A stretch of 64,000 nucleotides of DNA from Variovorax sp. PAMC 28711 (GTDB lineage Bacteria > Pseudomonadota > Gammaproteobacteria > Burkholderiales > Burkholderiaceae_C): assembly GCF_001577265.1 (NCBI RefSeq), contig NZ_CP014517.1, positions 3,942,501-4,006,500 of the forward strand, read 5' to 3'. Positions 38,565 through 47,648 of the stretch are shown piece after piece. Position numbers and translations under genes: made by a program. Position 1 is the stretch's first letter; the number at the start of each line of letters is the position of its first letter. Below the pieces are notes generated by a model that saw only the letters and a list, made by a program, of their open reading frames with translations, did no database searches and had not been told where the DNA came from.

Positions 38565-40085
38565 CTAGCGCTTCTTCGCGCCGAAGATCCCGCCCAGCAC
38601 CCCGCGCAAGATTTCCTTGCCGACGCTCGTGCCCATCGTGCGCACGGCAGAGCGCGCCATGGTCTGCGCCAGGCCGTCGCGCTTGCCGCCGCGCGGGCCG
38701 GTGCTGCCGAACAGCAGATCGTTCAGTCCGCCCATCAGCCCACCACCGGCATCGGCGGGCGCTGCGGCGCCAGGCTTGCCGGCGATAGCAGGTGGCGCAT
38801 CGGGCGCGGTGGCGGCGCGGCCTTTCAGTTTTTCATAAGCGGATTCGCGATCGACCGTCTTTTCGTAGACGCCGGCCACCAGCGAATTGGCGAGCAGCGC
38901 CTGCCGCTGGGCGGGCGTGATCGGGCCGAGCTGGCTGGCGGGCGGCAGCACGAAGACGCGTTCGGTCACGCTGGGCCGGCCTTTCGAATCGAGCAGGCTC
39001 ACCAGCGCCTCGCCGACCGCGAGTTCGGTGATGGCGGCTTCGATGTCCAGACCCGGCTTCGGACGCATCGTGGTCGCGGTCGCCTTGACGGCTTTCTGGT
39101 CGCGCGGCGTGAAGGCGCGCAGCGCGTGCTGCACGCGGTTGCCGAGCTGGGCCAGCACCGAATCGGGAATGTCGAGCGGGTTCTGCGTCACGAAATAAAC
39201 GCCGACGCCCTTCGAGCGCACGAGCCGCACCACGAGTTCGATGCGTTCGACCAGCGCCTTGGGCGCTTCGTTGAACAGCAGGTGCGCCTCGTCGAAGAAG
39301 AACGCCAGCTTCGGCTGGTCGGGGTCGCCGATTTCGGGGAGCTGCTCGAACAACTCCGACAGCATCCACAGCAGGAAGGTCGCGTAGAGCCGCGGCGAAT
39401 TCATCAGCTTGTCGGCGGTCAGGATGTTGACCACGCCCTTGCCGCCCACGGTCTGCATGAAGTCGGCGATGTTGAGCATCGGCTCGCCGAAGAACTTGTC
39501 GCCGCCCTGCGTTTCGATCTGCAGCAGCCCGCGCTGGATCGCGCCCACGCTGGCGGCGCTGATGTTGCCGTATTCGGTGGTGAACTGGCTGGCGTTCTCG
39601 CCGACGTGCTGCAGCATCGCGCGCAGGTCTTTGAGGTCGAGCAGCAGGAGGCCGTTGTCGTCGGCGATCTTGAACACGATGTTCAGCACGCCGGCCTGCG
39701 TTTCGTTCAGGTCGAGCATGCGGCCGAGTAGCAGCGGGCCCATGTCGGAAACGGTCGCGCGCACCGGATGGCCCTGTTCGCCGAACACGTCCCACAGCGT
39801 GACCGGGCAGGCCATCGGCGTCGGCGCCTCGATGCCGCGTTCCTCGAGCGTGGCGGCCATCTTGTCGCCGATGTGGCCGGGCTGGCTGATGCCGGTGAGG
39901 TCGCCCTTCACGTCGGCCATGAACACCGGCACGCCGATGCTCGAAAGCTTCTCGGCCATGGTCTGCAACGTCACGGTCTTGCCGGTGCCGGTGGCCCCGG
40001 TGATGAGGCCGTGGCGGTTGGCCAGCGCGGGGAGGAGGGCGCACTCGACGGTGTCGTGGCGGGCAATCAGAAGCGGGTCGGCCAT
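38565..40085 (-). CDS. HerA-like / DUF853 (YjgR-type) ATPase
   Basis: This 506-residue P-loop NTPase related to HerA/FtsK helicases has Walker [13 protein letters not shown] near residue 35 and Walker [13 protein letters not shown], with a sensor-like YFVTQNP. The C-terminal third is an Ala/Gly-rich linker followed by a Gly-rich, basic tail ([22 protein letters not shown]). The cellular role of YjgR proteins is not established. ATG 40085 is preferred over the longer TTG/GTG frame. No nuclease (NurA-like) gene accompanies it. Confidence 0.9.
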   Translation of the reverse strand: MADPLLIARHDTVECALLPALANRHGLITGATGTGKTVTLQTMAEKLSSIGVPVFMADVKGDLTGISQPGHIGDKMAATLEERGIEAPTPMACPVTLWDVFGEQGHPVRATVSDMGPLLLGRMLDLNETQAGVLNIVFKIADDNGLLLLDLKDLRAMLQHVGENASQFTTEYGNISAASVGAIQRGLLQIETQGGDKFFGEPMLNIADFMQTVGGKGVVNILTADKLMNSPRLYATFLLWMLSELFEQLPEIGDPDQPKLAFFFDEAHLLFNEAPKALVERIELVVRLVRSKGVGVYFVTQNPLDIPDSVLAQLGNRVQHALRAFTPRDQKAVKATATTMRPKPGLDIEAAITELAVGEALVSLLDSKGRPSVTERVFVLPPASQLGPITPAQRQALLANSLVAGVYEKTVDRESAYEKLKGRAATAPDAPPAIAGKPGAAAPADAGGGLMGGLNDLLFGSTGPRGGKRDGLAQTMARSAVRTMGTSVGKEILRGVLGGIFGAKKR

Positions 40086-40133
40086 GGGCACTCCGGGTCG
40101 TGTCGATGCCACAGTCTAGCGAACCCGCCCTTC

Positions 40134-40139
40134 TATAAT
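40134..40139 (+). promoter_or_regulatory. candidate -10 box for the aryl-polyene plus-strand operon
   Basis: A perfect TATAAT in otherwise GC-rich DNA lies 42 bases upstream of the ACP start, inside the divergent gap to the HerA-like gene. No good -35 hexamer stands 16-18 bases upstream, so an activator or extended -10 may be used. Confidence 0.45.
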
Positions 40140-40180
40140 TCGCCCCTTCCCGTGTGTTCCCGAATCGTTCCGGAGTTCTT

Positions 40181-40492
40181 GTGTCCTCGACTGTCCAACC
40201 ATCCAATCCCGCCCTTGGCGATGCCCCGGAGCAGACGCCGCTCGAAGCCGAGTTGGCCGTGTTGCTGGTCGAATCGCTCAACCTCGAAGTGGCGCCCGCC
40301 GACATCGTTCCTGCGGCACCGCTGTACGGCGACGGCCTCGGCCTCGATTCCATCGACATCCTCGAAGTGGCCCTCGAGGTGTCGCGCAAGTACGGTTTCC
40401 AGCTGCGCTCCGACGACGAGCGCAACCAGCAAATCTTCGAATCGTTGCGCAGTCTTGCGGCCCACGTCGCAGAGCACCGCAGCGCCGCCTGA
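40181..40492 (+). CDS. acyl carrier protein (aryl-polyene cluster, first ACP)
   Basis: This 103-residue carrier has the phosphopantetheine attachment Ser in GLGLDSIDILEVALEV. GTG 40181 is chosen because GGAG lies 5 bases upstream; a longer GTG start at 40154 has no such site. The N-terminal 25 residues are disordered, and the helical ACP domain follows. It opens the plus arm of the pigment cluster and probably carries either the aromatic starter or the growing polyene. Confidence 0.9.
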   Translation: MSSTVQPSNPALGDAPEQTPLEAELAVLLVESLNLEVAPADIVPAAPLYGDGLGLDSIDILEVALEVSRKYGFQLRSDDERNQQIFESLRSLAAHVAEHRSAA

Positions 40493-40495
40493 CGC

Positions 40496-41134
40496 ATGTC
40501 TCGTTCGCGCCTGGCGCTCCTGTTGATCGCAGGGGTCGGCTATGCGGTGCTGTCCCACTGGATGATGCTGTACCACGCGACGGCGCCCTGGGCGATCGCG
40601 GTGTTGCTGGGGCCGTTGTGGCTCACCGCCCTGGGCATGGGGAGCAGCCGTTTCGGCGCGTGGGGATTCGCGGCCACCGCCGCCGCAGGCATCGCGTTCT
40701 TCGTCGTCATCCTGCGCGGTGACGCGGGCGACCCCGACCGTCTCTATGTGATGCAGCACGTGGGCATCAACGCCGTGTTGTGCGGCTGGTTCGGCCTGAC
40801 GCTGCGAGGCGACGGACTTTCGCTGATCGGGCAGGTCGCGCAGCGCATCCACGCACTCACGCCAGACATGCGGGTCTACACGGCGCAGGTCACGGCGGTG
40901 TGGACGGCTTACTTCGCGGTCATGGCGATCGGCTCGCTGACGGTGTACCTCACGCTGCCCTTCGCCACCTGGTCGTTCCTGTCGAACCTGGTCGGGCCGA
41001 TCTCCGTCGGTGCCCTTTTCATCGGCGAACACGTGGTGCGCTATCGCCTGCATCCCGAGTTCGAGCGCGTGCGCATCGTCGATGCGGTGCGGGCGTTTTC
41101 GAGCCCGCCGGTCGACCGGACCGTTGAACGATGA
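40496..41134 (+). CDS. inner-membrane protein of the aryl-polyene cluster (COG4648-like)
   Basis: This 212-residue protein has about six hydrophobic helices and a conserved YVMQHVGINAVLCGWFG segment. Such proteins recur in aryl-polyene clusters, next to the ACP and the AMP ligase. Its biochemical role is unknown; anchoring of the synthase to the membrane is one suggestion, which I cannot test here. It begins 3 bases after the ACP stop and overlaps the ligase by four bases. Confidence 0.85.
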   Translation: MSRSRLALLLIAGVGYAVLSHWMMLYHATAPWAIAVLLGPLWLTALGMGSSRFGAWGFAATAAAGIAFFVVILRGDAGDPDRLYVMQHVGINAVLCGWFGLTLRGDGLSLIGQVAQRIHALTPDMRVYTAQVTAVWTAYFAVMAIGSLTVYLTLPFATWSFLSNLVGPISVGALFIGEHVVRYRLHPEFERVRIVDAVRAFSSPPVDRTVER

Positions 41135-42813
41135 CGACCCTGCCGCTGCTGAGCGATCGCGACCTCGACGCGCCTTTGGCCTGGCGCCATGGCGAGCCGG
41201 TCAGCGGCCATGCGTTCCTGGCCGATGTGATGCACCAGGCGGCGCAACTGCCGGCCGAAGGCCCCGCGGTGAACCTCTGCCACGACCGCTACGCCTTCGC
41301 GGTGGCGGTCGGTGCCGCCCTCGTGCGCGGGCAGCCCAGCCTGCTGCCGCCGGACGCACGGCCCGACACGCTCGAGCGCCTCATCGGCACCGGCGGCCAT
41401 ACCTTCGCGATGGCCGACGTGCCTGATTTGCCCACCGCCGGCATGCGGCGCGTGGTGGTCGACCTGCCGGCCGCGTCCGTGGCGTCGACGCGCGCCGAAG
41501 CCGTCCCGCAGATCGACGCGACGCTGCACGCGGTCAGCCTGCTGACCTCAGGCTCGACCGGCGCGCCGCAGCCGCACGCCAAGCAATGGCAGACGCTGGT
41601 CGGCGATATCGCGGTGGTCATCGCGCGCCTGTCCGAAGCCATCGGCCGGCCGTCGCTGGCCGGGCTGACGCTGGTGGCCACGGTGCCGCCCCAACACAGC
41701 TACGGGCTGGAGTCGTCCGTGCTGCTGGCGATGCTGGGCGGTGCGGCCTTCGACAGCAGCCGGCCGTTTTTCCCGGCGGACGTGGTTCGGTCGCTGGCCT
41801 CGGTGCCGCGTCCGCGTGCGCTCGTCACCACCCCGTTTCACCTGAAGAACCTGCTGGCTGCCGGCATCGCATTGCCGCCCGTCGACCTCATCCTGTCGGC
41901 CACGGCGCCGTTGTCGCCGCAACTGGCCGCGCAGGCCGAACAGGCGATGGGCGGCGTGATGCTTGAAATCTACGGCAGCACCGAATCCGGCCAGGTGGCC
42001 TCGCGCCGCCCGACGCAAACCGAGGTCTGGGAGACCTTCGGCGAGATTCGCGTGCGTGCCGAAGCCGCCCCCGATGGTGCCGAGCGCTTCGTGTTCGAGG
42101 GCGACTACGTTCCTGAGCCGACGCCGATGGCCGACATTCTCGAACTGCTCGACGCGAAGCACTTTCGCCTGCTGGGCCGCGCCAACGACCTCGTCCACGT
42201 GGCGGGCCGGCGCAGTTCGCTCGGGCATCTCAACTACCACTTGAACAGCATGGCCGGCATCGAAGACGGTGCGTTCTGGCTGCCCGACGAGGTGAGCGAC
42301 GGCGTGGTGCGCCCCATGGTCTTCGTCGTGGCGCCGGCGCTTGACGCGACCGAAGTGATCGCCGGTCTGCGGCAGCGGCTCGAGCCGGTGTTCGTGCCAC
42401 GCCGCGTGGTGCATGTGAAGGCGCTGCCGCGCGAAGCCACAGGCAAGCTGACAACGCGCGCGCTCCGCGAATTCGCGCTGGCACAGCTGGCAACCGACCT
42501 GACCGCGCTGCACTTCACGCACGAGGTGCCGCCCGACCATCCGGCCTTCGCAGGGCACTTTCCAGGGCAGCCGCTGCTGCCGGGGGCGCTGCTGCTCGCG
42601 GAGGTGCTCGAAGCCGTGCTGGGTGTACCGGCGTTCGTGGCCCGACTCGGCGTGCAACCGACCCTGGCGGCGGCCAAGTTCCTGGCGCCGGTGCGCCCCG
42701 GCGATGTGTTGACGATCAAGCTCGAGCCCGAAGCCGGCGCCGCTCGCGGCGTACGCTTTGAAGTCTGCTGCGCACAAACCGTGGCAGTGAGCGGCCGCTG
42801 GACGCCGGCCTGA
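41131..42813 (+). CDS. aryl-AMP ligase fused to a hotdog dehydratase domain
   Basis: This 560-residue protein has two parts. Residues 1 to about 450 are an AMP-forming ligase: TSGSTGAPQPHAKQW is the P-loop, EIYGSTESGQVASR the A5 motif, and LPREATGKLTTRAL the C-terminal catalytic Lys. Residues about 455-560 form a FabZ/ApeI-like hotdog domain with HPAFAGHFPGQPLLPGALLL. The ligase should load hydroxybenzoate from the cluster's chorismatase onto an ACP, and the hotdog part should dehydrate 3-hydroxyacyl-ACP during polyene elongation. In E. coli these activities are separate (ApeH and ApeI). Confidence 0.9.
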   Translation: MTTLPLLSDRDLDAPLAWRHGEPVSGHAFLADVMHQAAQLPAEGPAVNLCHDRYAFAVAVGAALVRGQPSLLPPDARPDTLERLIGTGGHTFAMADVPDLPTAGMRRVVVDLPAASVASTRAEAVPQIDATLHAVSLLTSGSTGAPQPHAKQWQTLVGDIAVVIARLSEAIGRPSLAGLTLVATVPPQHSYGLESSVLLAMLGGAAFDSSRPFFPADVVRSLASVPRPRALVTTPFHLKNLLAAGIALPPVDLILSATAPLSPQLAAQAEQAMGGVMLEIYGSTESGQVASRRPTQTEVWETFGEIRVRAEAAPDGAERFVFEGDYVPEPTPMADILELLDAKHFRLLGRANDLVHVAGRRSSLGHLNYHLNSMAGIEDGAFWLPDEVSDGVVRPMVFVVAPALDATEVIAGLRQRLEPVFVPRRVVHVKALPREATGKLTTRALREFALAQLATDLTALHFTHEVPPDHPAFAGHFPGQPLLPGALLLAEVLEAVLGVPAFVARLGVQPTLAAAKFLAPVRPGDVLTIKLEPEAGAARGVRFEVCCAQTVAVSGRWTPA

Positions 42814-42829
42814 CGGCAAACAACAGGCG

Positions 42830-43822
42830 ATGAAGCACACCAACGCGGACACCAGCGCCGTCGACCGTGCCGCCGCGCGCCATGGCAACTGGGCGAAGGC
42901 GCCGGAACGCAGCAACATGCTGGCGCTGCGCATCATCAGCTGGATCGCACTGACCTGCGGGCGGCCGGTGGCGCGGCTGGTGCTGCATCCGATCAGCCTG
43001 TATTTCCTGCTGTTTTCGCCGACGCCGCGGCGCCACATTCGCCGCTACCTCGAACGTGCTGTCGGTCCCCGGGCCGGTTGGGGCGACGGCTACAAACTGC
43101 TGCATGCCTTTTCGTCTACGGTGCTCGACCGCCTCTATTTCATGCGCGGCCGGCTCGACCTGTTCGACGTGAAAGTGCGAGGGTATGCGCAGGTCGAAAC
43201 CGAAGCGTTCGAAGGACGTGGTGCGTTGTTGCTGGGAGCCCATCTGGGGAGCTTCGAGGTGCTCGGCGCCTGCAAGCACCGGAGTCCCGACCGCCACAAC
43301 CTGCGGCTGGCAATGCTCATGTACCCGGACAACGCGCAACGCATCACGGAGATCCTCAACGCGATCGCCGTGCCGGAAGCGCGCCCGCACGTGATCGCGC
43401 TGGGCCGGCCGCATTCGATGCTCGAGCTGCGCGACTGGCTCGACAACGGCGGCGTGGCCGGTTTGCTGGCCGACCGCACGCTGCCGGGCAGCGACGAGCA
43501 GCCTGCGCAACAGCGCGGCAACAACATCGACCTGCCGTTTCTCGGCCAGCCTGCGCGCTTCAACGACGGGCCTTTCCGGCTGGCCTCGCTGCTGCGCCGC
43601 AAGGTCTATTTCATGGCCGGGCTTTACGAAGGAGGGGCTCGCTACGATGTCCGCTTCGAGCCGCTGGCCGATTTCAGCGAGCGGGTTGCCGATCCGGCCG
43701 AGCGGGAACGCCGCATCCGCGCCGCGGTCGAAGCCTATGTGCTGCGCCTCGAAGCGCTGTGCCGCGAGTTCCCCTACAACTGGTTCAATTTTCATGATTT
43801 CTGGCTCGAAGATCCGCATTGA
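42830..43822 (+). CDS. LpxL/HtrB-type acyltransferase of the aryl-polyene cluster
   Basis: This 330-residue membrane-associated acyltransferase of the lipid A late-acyltransferase family has an N-terminal hydrophobic region (about 30-55) and the catalytic H-x4-E motif in GAHLGSFE. The ADRTLPGS, PFLGQPARFNDGPFRLASLL and FNFHDFW regions are typical. In aryl-polyene clusters such enzymes are thought to transfer an acyl or polyene group to a lipid. Its last 29 bases overlap the LolA-like gene. Confidence 0.9.
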   Translation: MKHTNADTSAVDRAAARHGNWAKAPERSNMLALRIISWIALTCGRPVARLVLHPISLYFLLFSPTPRRHIRRYLERAVGPRAGWGDGYKLLHAFSSTVLDRLYFMRGRLDLFDVKVRGYAQVETEAFEGRGALLLGAHLGSFEVLGACKHRSPDRHNLRLAMLMYPDNAQRITEILNAIAVPEARPHVIALGRPHSMLELRDWLDNGGVAGLLADRTLPGSDEQPAQQRGNNIDLPFLGQPARFNDGPFRLASLLRRKVYFMAGLYEGGARYDVRFEPLADFSERVADPAERERRIRAAVEAYVLRLEALCREFPYNWFNFHDFWLEDPH

Positions 43823-44399
43823 CCGCTGGTGCCGTGCGCTGTTGGTGGCACTGGCCTGCACGGCCTCGTCCGCCTGGGCGTTCGACCTGCCCGAGCTGAT
43901 GGCGCAGCTCGCCAAACAAAAGAGCGGCGAGGCGCGCTTCAACGAACAGCGCTTCGTGCGCGGCCTCGAAGGGCCACTCGATTCGAGCGGCACGCTGAGC
44001 TTCGCGGCCCCCGACAAGTTGACCCGCCGCACGCTCACGCCGCGCCCCGAAAGCATGGTCGTCGACGGCAACAACCTCACGCTCACCCGCGGCAGCCGGA
44101 CCCGCACGCTCACTCTCGACAGCATGCCCGAGCTCGTGGGCCTGGTCGAAGCGATGCGCAGCACGCTGAGCGGCGACACCGCCACGCTCAAGCGCTATTT
44201 CCGCAGCACCGTGTCGGGCACGCCCGATCGGTGGACGCTCGACCTGCTGCCGATCGACGACCGCCTCGCCGCGCAACTGCGCAGCGTGCGCATGACCGGG
44301 CGCGCCAGCGACGTGCTCGGCATCGAGATGGAATTCATCGGCGGCGACCGGTCCGTCATGACAATCATGCCGGCCGCGCCGGCGCGGGCCGCGCCGTGA
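43794..44399 (+). CDS. LolA-like outer-membrane carrier protein of the aryl-polyene cluster
   Basis: This 201-residue protein starts at ATG 43794, with a short basic start and a signal peptide ending ASSAWA. The mature part, beginning FDLPELMAQLAKQKSGEARFNEQRFVRGL, follows the LolA-like half-barrel pattern with RRTLTPRPESMVVDGNNLTL. LolA relatives carry lipids across the periplasm, so this protein may ferry the polyene lipid to the outer membrane together with the MMPL exporter that follows. The start lies inside the acyltransferase gene. Confidence 0.85.
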   Translation: MISGSKIRIDRWCRALLVALACTASSAWAFDLPELMAQLAKQKSGEARFNEQRFVRGLEGPLDSSGTLSFAAPDKLTRRTLTPRPESMVVDGNNLTLTRGSRTRTLTLDSMPELVGLVEAMRSTLSGDTATLKRYFRSTVSGTPDRWTLDLLPIDDRLAAQLRSVRMTGRASDVLGIEMEFIGGDRSVMTIMPAAPARAAP

Positions 44400-44401
44400 G
44401 C

Positions 44402-46810
44402 ATGCGGCCCGCCGCGCCCGCTGCCCCCGGCTTGGGCCGCTCGCGCCGCCTCGTCGTGATGCTGGTCTGGCTGCTGGCGATGGCGGCCGGCATCGCGTGG
44501 ATCGCACGCTCGCCATTCAGCGCCGACCTGTCGGCCTTTCTGCCGCAAAGCCCCGACGCACGCCAGCGCGTGCTGATCGACCAGCTGCAAAGCGGCGTCG
44601 CGTCGCGCACCATCCTGATCGGCATCGAAGGCGGCGCGGATGCGGCGCAGCGCGCGACCGTCTCGCGTGCCGTGGCCGGCGCCATGCGCAGCAGCGGCAT
44701 GTTCGAGCAGGTGCAGAACGGCGATGCCGCCGACTGGACCGCCGCCGGCACCTGGATCTTCGAGCACCGCTACGGCTTGTCGTCCGCCGTCGGGCCCGAC
44801 CGCTTCACCGTCGACGGCTTGCGCGACGCCATCGTCGACACGCTGTCGCTGCTCGGCACGCCGGCCGGCAATCTGGTCAAGCCCTTGCTGGATCGCGATC
44901 CGACCGGCGAGACGCAGCACATCGCCGAAGGGCTCATCCCGGCCAGTGCGCCTCGCACGGAAGAGGGCGTCTGGGCGTCGCGCACCGCGCCGCGCGCCAT
45001 GCTGCTCGCCACCACGAAGTCGGCCGGCAGCGACCTCGACACGCTGGCTTCTGCGATTGCTCGAATCCAGAGCGCATACGACACGGCAACCAGGGACATG
45101 GGCGCCGGCGCACCGAAATTGCTGATGAGCGGCTCGCCGGTGTTTTCGGTGCAGAGCCGCGACCAGATCAAGCGCGAGGCGACGCACCTCGCCGCCGTCG
45201 GCGGCCTCGTGATGGGCGGCTTGCTGCTGCTCGCCTTCGCCTCGCCGCGCGCCCTCGTGCTGGCGTTCCTGCCGGTCGCGACCGGCGTGGTGGGCGGTAC
45301 GGCCGCCGTCAGCCTGGCGTTCGGCAGCGTGCACGGCCTCACGCTCGGATTCGGCAGCACGCTGATCGGCGAGACGGTCGACTACGCCATTTATTACCTC
45401 ATCCAGGCGCGCGGCGCCGCCGTGCCCGGCACGGGCTGGAAACGCTGGCGCGACCTCAACTGGCCGACGGTTCGCCTCGGCCTGCTGACCTCCGTCTGCG
45501 GCTTCGCGGCGCTGCTGTTCTCCGGCTTCCCGGGCCTGGCGCAGCTCGGCGTGTTCTCCATCGCCGGACTGGTGTCGGCGGCCTTCGCCACGCGTTACGT
45601 GTTGCCGGTGCTGGCACCCGATGGCGCCACCGGGACGGGCATGCGCCGCCACATGGCGCGCGCCGCCGGTGCCATCGTGCGAGGCTTGCCGCGACTGCGG
45701 CTGCCGCTGCTCGCGCTCGGCGTGGCGGCGCTGGCCCTGGTGCTATGGCAAGGCGCCCACCTGTGGCGCGCCAACCTGAGCGCCATGAGCCCGGTGCCGA
45801 AGTCGGCGCAATTGATGGACGAGCAACTGCGCGCCGACATCGGTGCCAGCGACGCGAGCACGCTGGTCGTGGTGCAGGGCCCCGACATCGAGACGGTGCT
45901 GCGCAACACCGAAGCCGCCGGCGCGCGGCTCGAGAAGCTGGTCGACAGCGGCGACCTCACCGGGTTCGAGACGGTCACCCGCTTCCTGCCGAGCGAGGCC
46001 GCGCAGAAGGCGCGTCTCGCGAGCCTGCCCGACACTGCGACACTGCGCGCCCGGCTGGCCGAAGCCACGGCGGGCACGCCCTTGCCGGCGAGCCGGCTCG
46101 AGCCTTTCATCGCCGACGTCGACAAGGCGCGCAGCCAGCCCATCGTGCGGCATGCCGAGCTCTCGGCCGGGCCGCTCGGGCCGGTCATCAATGCGCTCAT
46201 GTACCAGCGCAGCGGCGGCGGGTGGGGTGCGCTGATCGCCTTGCATCCCGGCGCAACGTTCGACGCGGCGAAGCTCGAGGCTGCGATGGCCGGCGTGCCC
46301 GATGTGCAGGTGGTCGATGTGGGCCGCGAACTCGGATCGCTCTACGACCGCTATCTGCAACAAGCCTTTTTGCAGGCAATGCTCGGCGCGCTCGCGGTGG
46401 TGGTGTTGCTCGCCATCTACCTGCGCTCGGGCCGTCGCTTGCTGGCCGTGTGCCAGCCGCTCGTGTTCGCCGTCGTGCTGACGCTCGGCGGTCTTGCGCT
46501 GCTGCAGGCCGCGCTGGGCATCCTGCACCTGGTCGGCCTGCTGCTGGTGGTGGCGGTCGGTTCCAACTACGCGCTCTTCTTCGACCAGTTGCAGGAGACC
46601 GGGCGTGCCGACGAAGACACGCTGGCGTCGCTCATGCTGGCCAACCTGACGACCGTGGTGTCGTTCGGATTGATCGCGATTTCCGACATCCCGGCGCTCT
46701 CGGCCATCGGCCGCGTGGTGGCACCGGGCGCGTTGCTCGCAATGCTTCTGGCCGCTGCCTTCGCGCGCGGCGCCTCGGGTGTGCAAGGCACGCCGCCGAC
46801 ACGGACCTGA
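44402..46810 (+). CDS. MMPL/RND-type exporter of the aryl-polyene cluster
   Basis: This 802-residue inner-membrane protein has two halves, each with one helix, a large periplasmic domain and about five further helices. The GSTLIGETVDYAIYYLIQARG and VAVGSNYALFFDQLQETG segments are the conserved fourth-helix motifs of MMPL transporters, with the Asp of the proton path. It is thought to export the aryl-polyene lipid. ATG 44402 is used; a GTG at 44396 overlaps the LolA-like stop and is an equal alternative. Confidence 0.92.
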   Translation: MRPAAPAAPGLGRSRRLVVMLVWLLAMAAGIAWIARSPFSADLSAFLPQSPDARQRVLIDQLQSGVASRTILIGIEGGADAAQRATVSRAVAGAMRSSGMFEQVQNGDAADWTAAGTWIFEHRYGLSSAVGPDRFTVDGLRDAIVDTLSLLGTPAGNLVKPLLDRDPTGETQHIAEGLIPASAPRTEEGVWASRTAPRAMLLATTKSAGSDLDTLASAIARIQSAYDTATRDMGAGAPKLLMSGSPVFSVQSRDQIKREATHLAAVGGLVMGGLLLLAFASPRALVLAFLPVATGVVGGTAAVSLAFGSVHGLTLGFGSTLIGETVDYAIYYLIQARGAAVPGTGWKRWRDLNWPTVRLGLLTSVCGFAALLFSGFPGLAQLGVFSIAGLVSAAFATRYVLPVLAPDGATGTGMRRHMARAAGAIVRGLPRLRLPLLALGVAALALVLWQGAHLWRANLSAMSPVPKSAQLMDEQLRADIGASDASTLVVVQGPDIETVLRNTEAAGARLEKLVDSGDLTGFETVTRFLPSEAAQKARLASLPDTATLRARLAEATAGTPLPASRLEPFIADVDKARSQPIVRHAELSAGPLGPVINALMYQRSGGGWGALIALHPGATFDAAKLEAAMAGVPDVQVVDVGRELGSLYDRYLQQAFLQAMLGALAVVVLLAIYLRSGRRLLAVCQPLVFAVVLTLGGLALLQAALGILHLVGLLLVVAVGSNYALFFDQLQETGRADEDTLASLMLANLTTVVSFGLIAISDIPALSAIGRVVAPGALLAMLLAAAFARGASGVQGTPPTRT

Positions 46811-46826
46811 TGGGAAAATCCAGCGG

Positions 46827-47648
46827 ATGTCTTCTGCCGTTCTGAACACCGAATCGCGTCCGTGGCCGGTCGTGCAAGCCAGCATCGGCCTGCATGTCGC
46901 GGCGGTCGGCGCGGGGCTGCTCATTCCTGGCGCGGTGCCCTGGGCGATCGGCGCCGTGGTGCTGAACCATGCCGCCATCGCCGCTGCCGGCCTGACGCCA
47001 CGCAGCAGCGTTCTCGGCCCCAACATGACGCGGCTGCCGCTCGCGGCCGCGGCCCGCCGCGAGATCGCCATCACCATCGACGACGGCCCCGATCCGGAGG
47101 TCACGCCGCAGGTGCTCGATGTGCTCGATGCGCATGGCCAGCGCGCCACCTTCTTCTGCATCGCCGACCGGGTGAGGGCGCATCCGGCGCTGGCGCGCGA
47201 GATCGTGGCGCGCGGCCACAGCGTGCAGAACCACACGGCGCGGCATCGGCACAACTTTTCCCTGCTCGGCCCGCGCGGGTTCCTGCGCGAGATTTCGCAG
47301 GCGCAGGAGGTGCTGACCGACATCACCGGCGAGCGGCCGACCTGTTTCCGTGCGCCCGCGGGCCTGCGCAACCCGTTCCTCGAACCGGTGCTGCGCCGTC
47401 TTGGCCTGTCGCTGGTGACCTGGACGCGGCGCGGTTTCGACACGCGCGAGAACGATCCGGCCAAGGTGCTGGCGCGGCTCACGCAAGGCCTGGCGGCGCG
47501 CGACATTCTCCTGCTGCACGACGGCCACGCGGCACGCACCGCCAGCGGCCGGCCGGTCATCGTCGAGGTGCTTCCGCTGTTGCTTCAACGTCTGCGCGCC
47601 GACACGCTGCGCGCGGTCACCCTGCCCGAAGGAATGAAAGAGACATGA
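46827..47648 (+). CDS. polysaccharide deacetylase family protein (NodB-like)
   Basis: This 273-residue protein has an N-terminal hydrophobic stretch (about 14-45, two short helices) and a NodB domain. The metal and catalytic motifs are AITIDDGPDPEVTPQVLD (catalytic Asp pair), HSVQNHTARHRHNF (two metal His), RAPAGLRNP and ILLLHDGH. Relatives remove N-acetyl or other acyl groups from sugars. Its presence within the pigment operon suggests it trims a sugar carrier of the polyene; the substrate is unknown. It overlaps the methyltransferase gene by four bases. Confidence 0.88.
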   Translation: MSSAVLNTESRPWPVVQASIGLHVAAVGAGLLIPGAVPWAIGAVVLNHAAIAAAGLTPRSSVLGPNMTRLPLAAAARREIAITIDDGPDPEVTPQVLDVLDAHGQRATFFCIADRVRAHPALAREIVARGHSVQNHTARHRHNFSLLGPRGFLREISQAQEVLTDITGERPTCFRAPAGLRNPFLEPVLRRLGLSLVTWTRRGFDTRENDPAKVLARLTQGLAARDILLLHDGHAARTASGRPVIVEVLPLLLQRLRADTLRAVTLPEGMKET

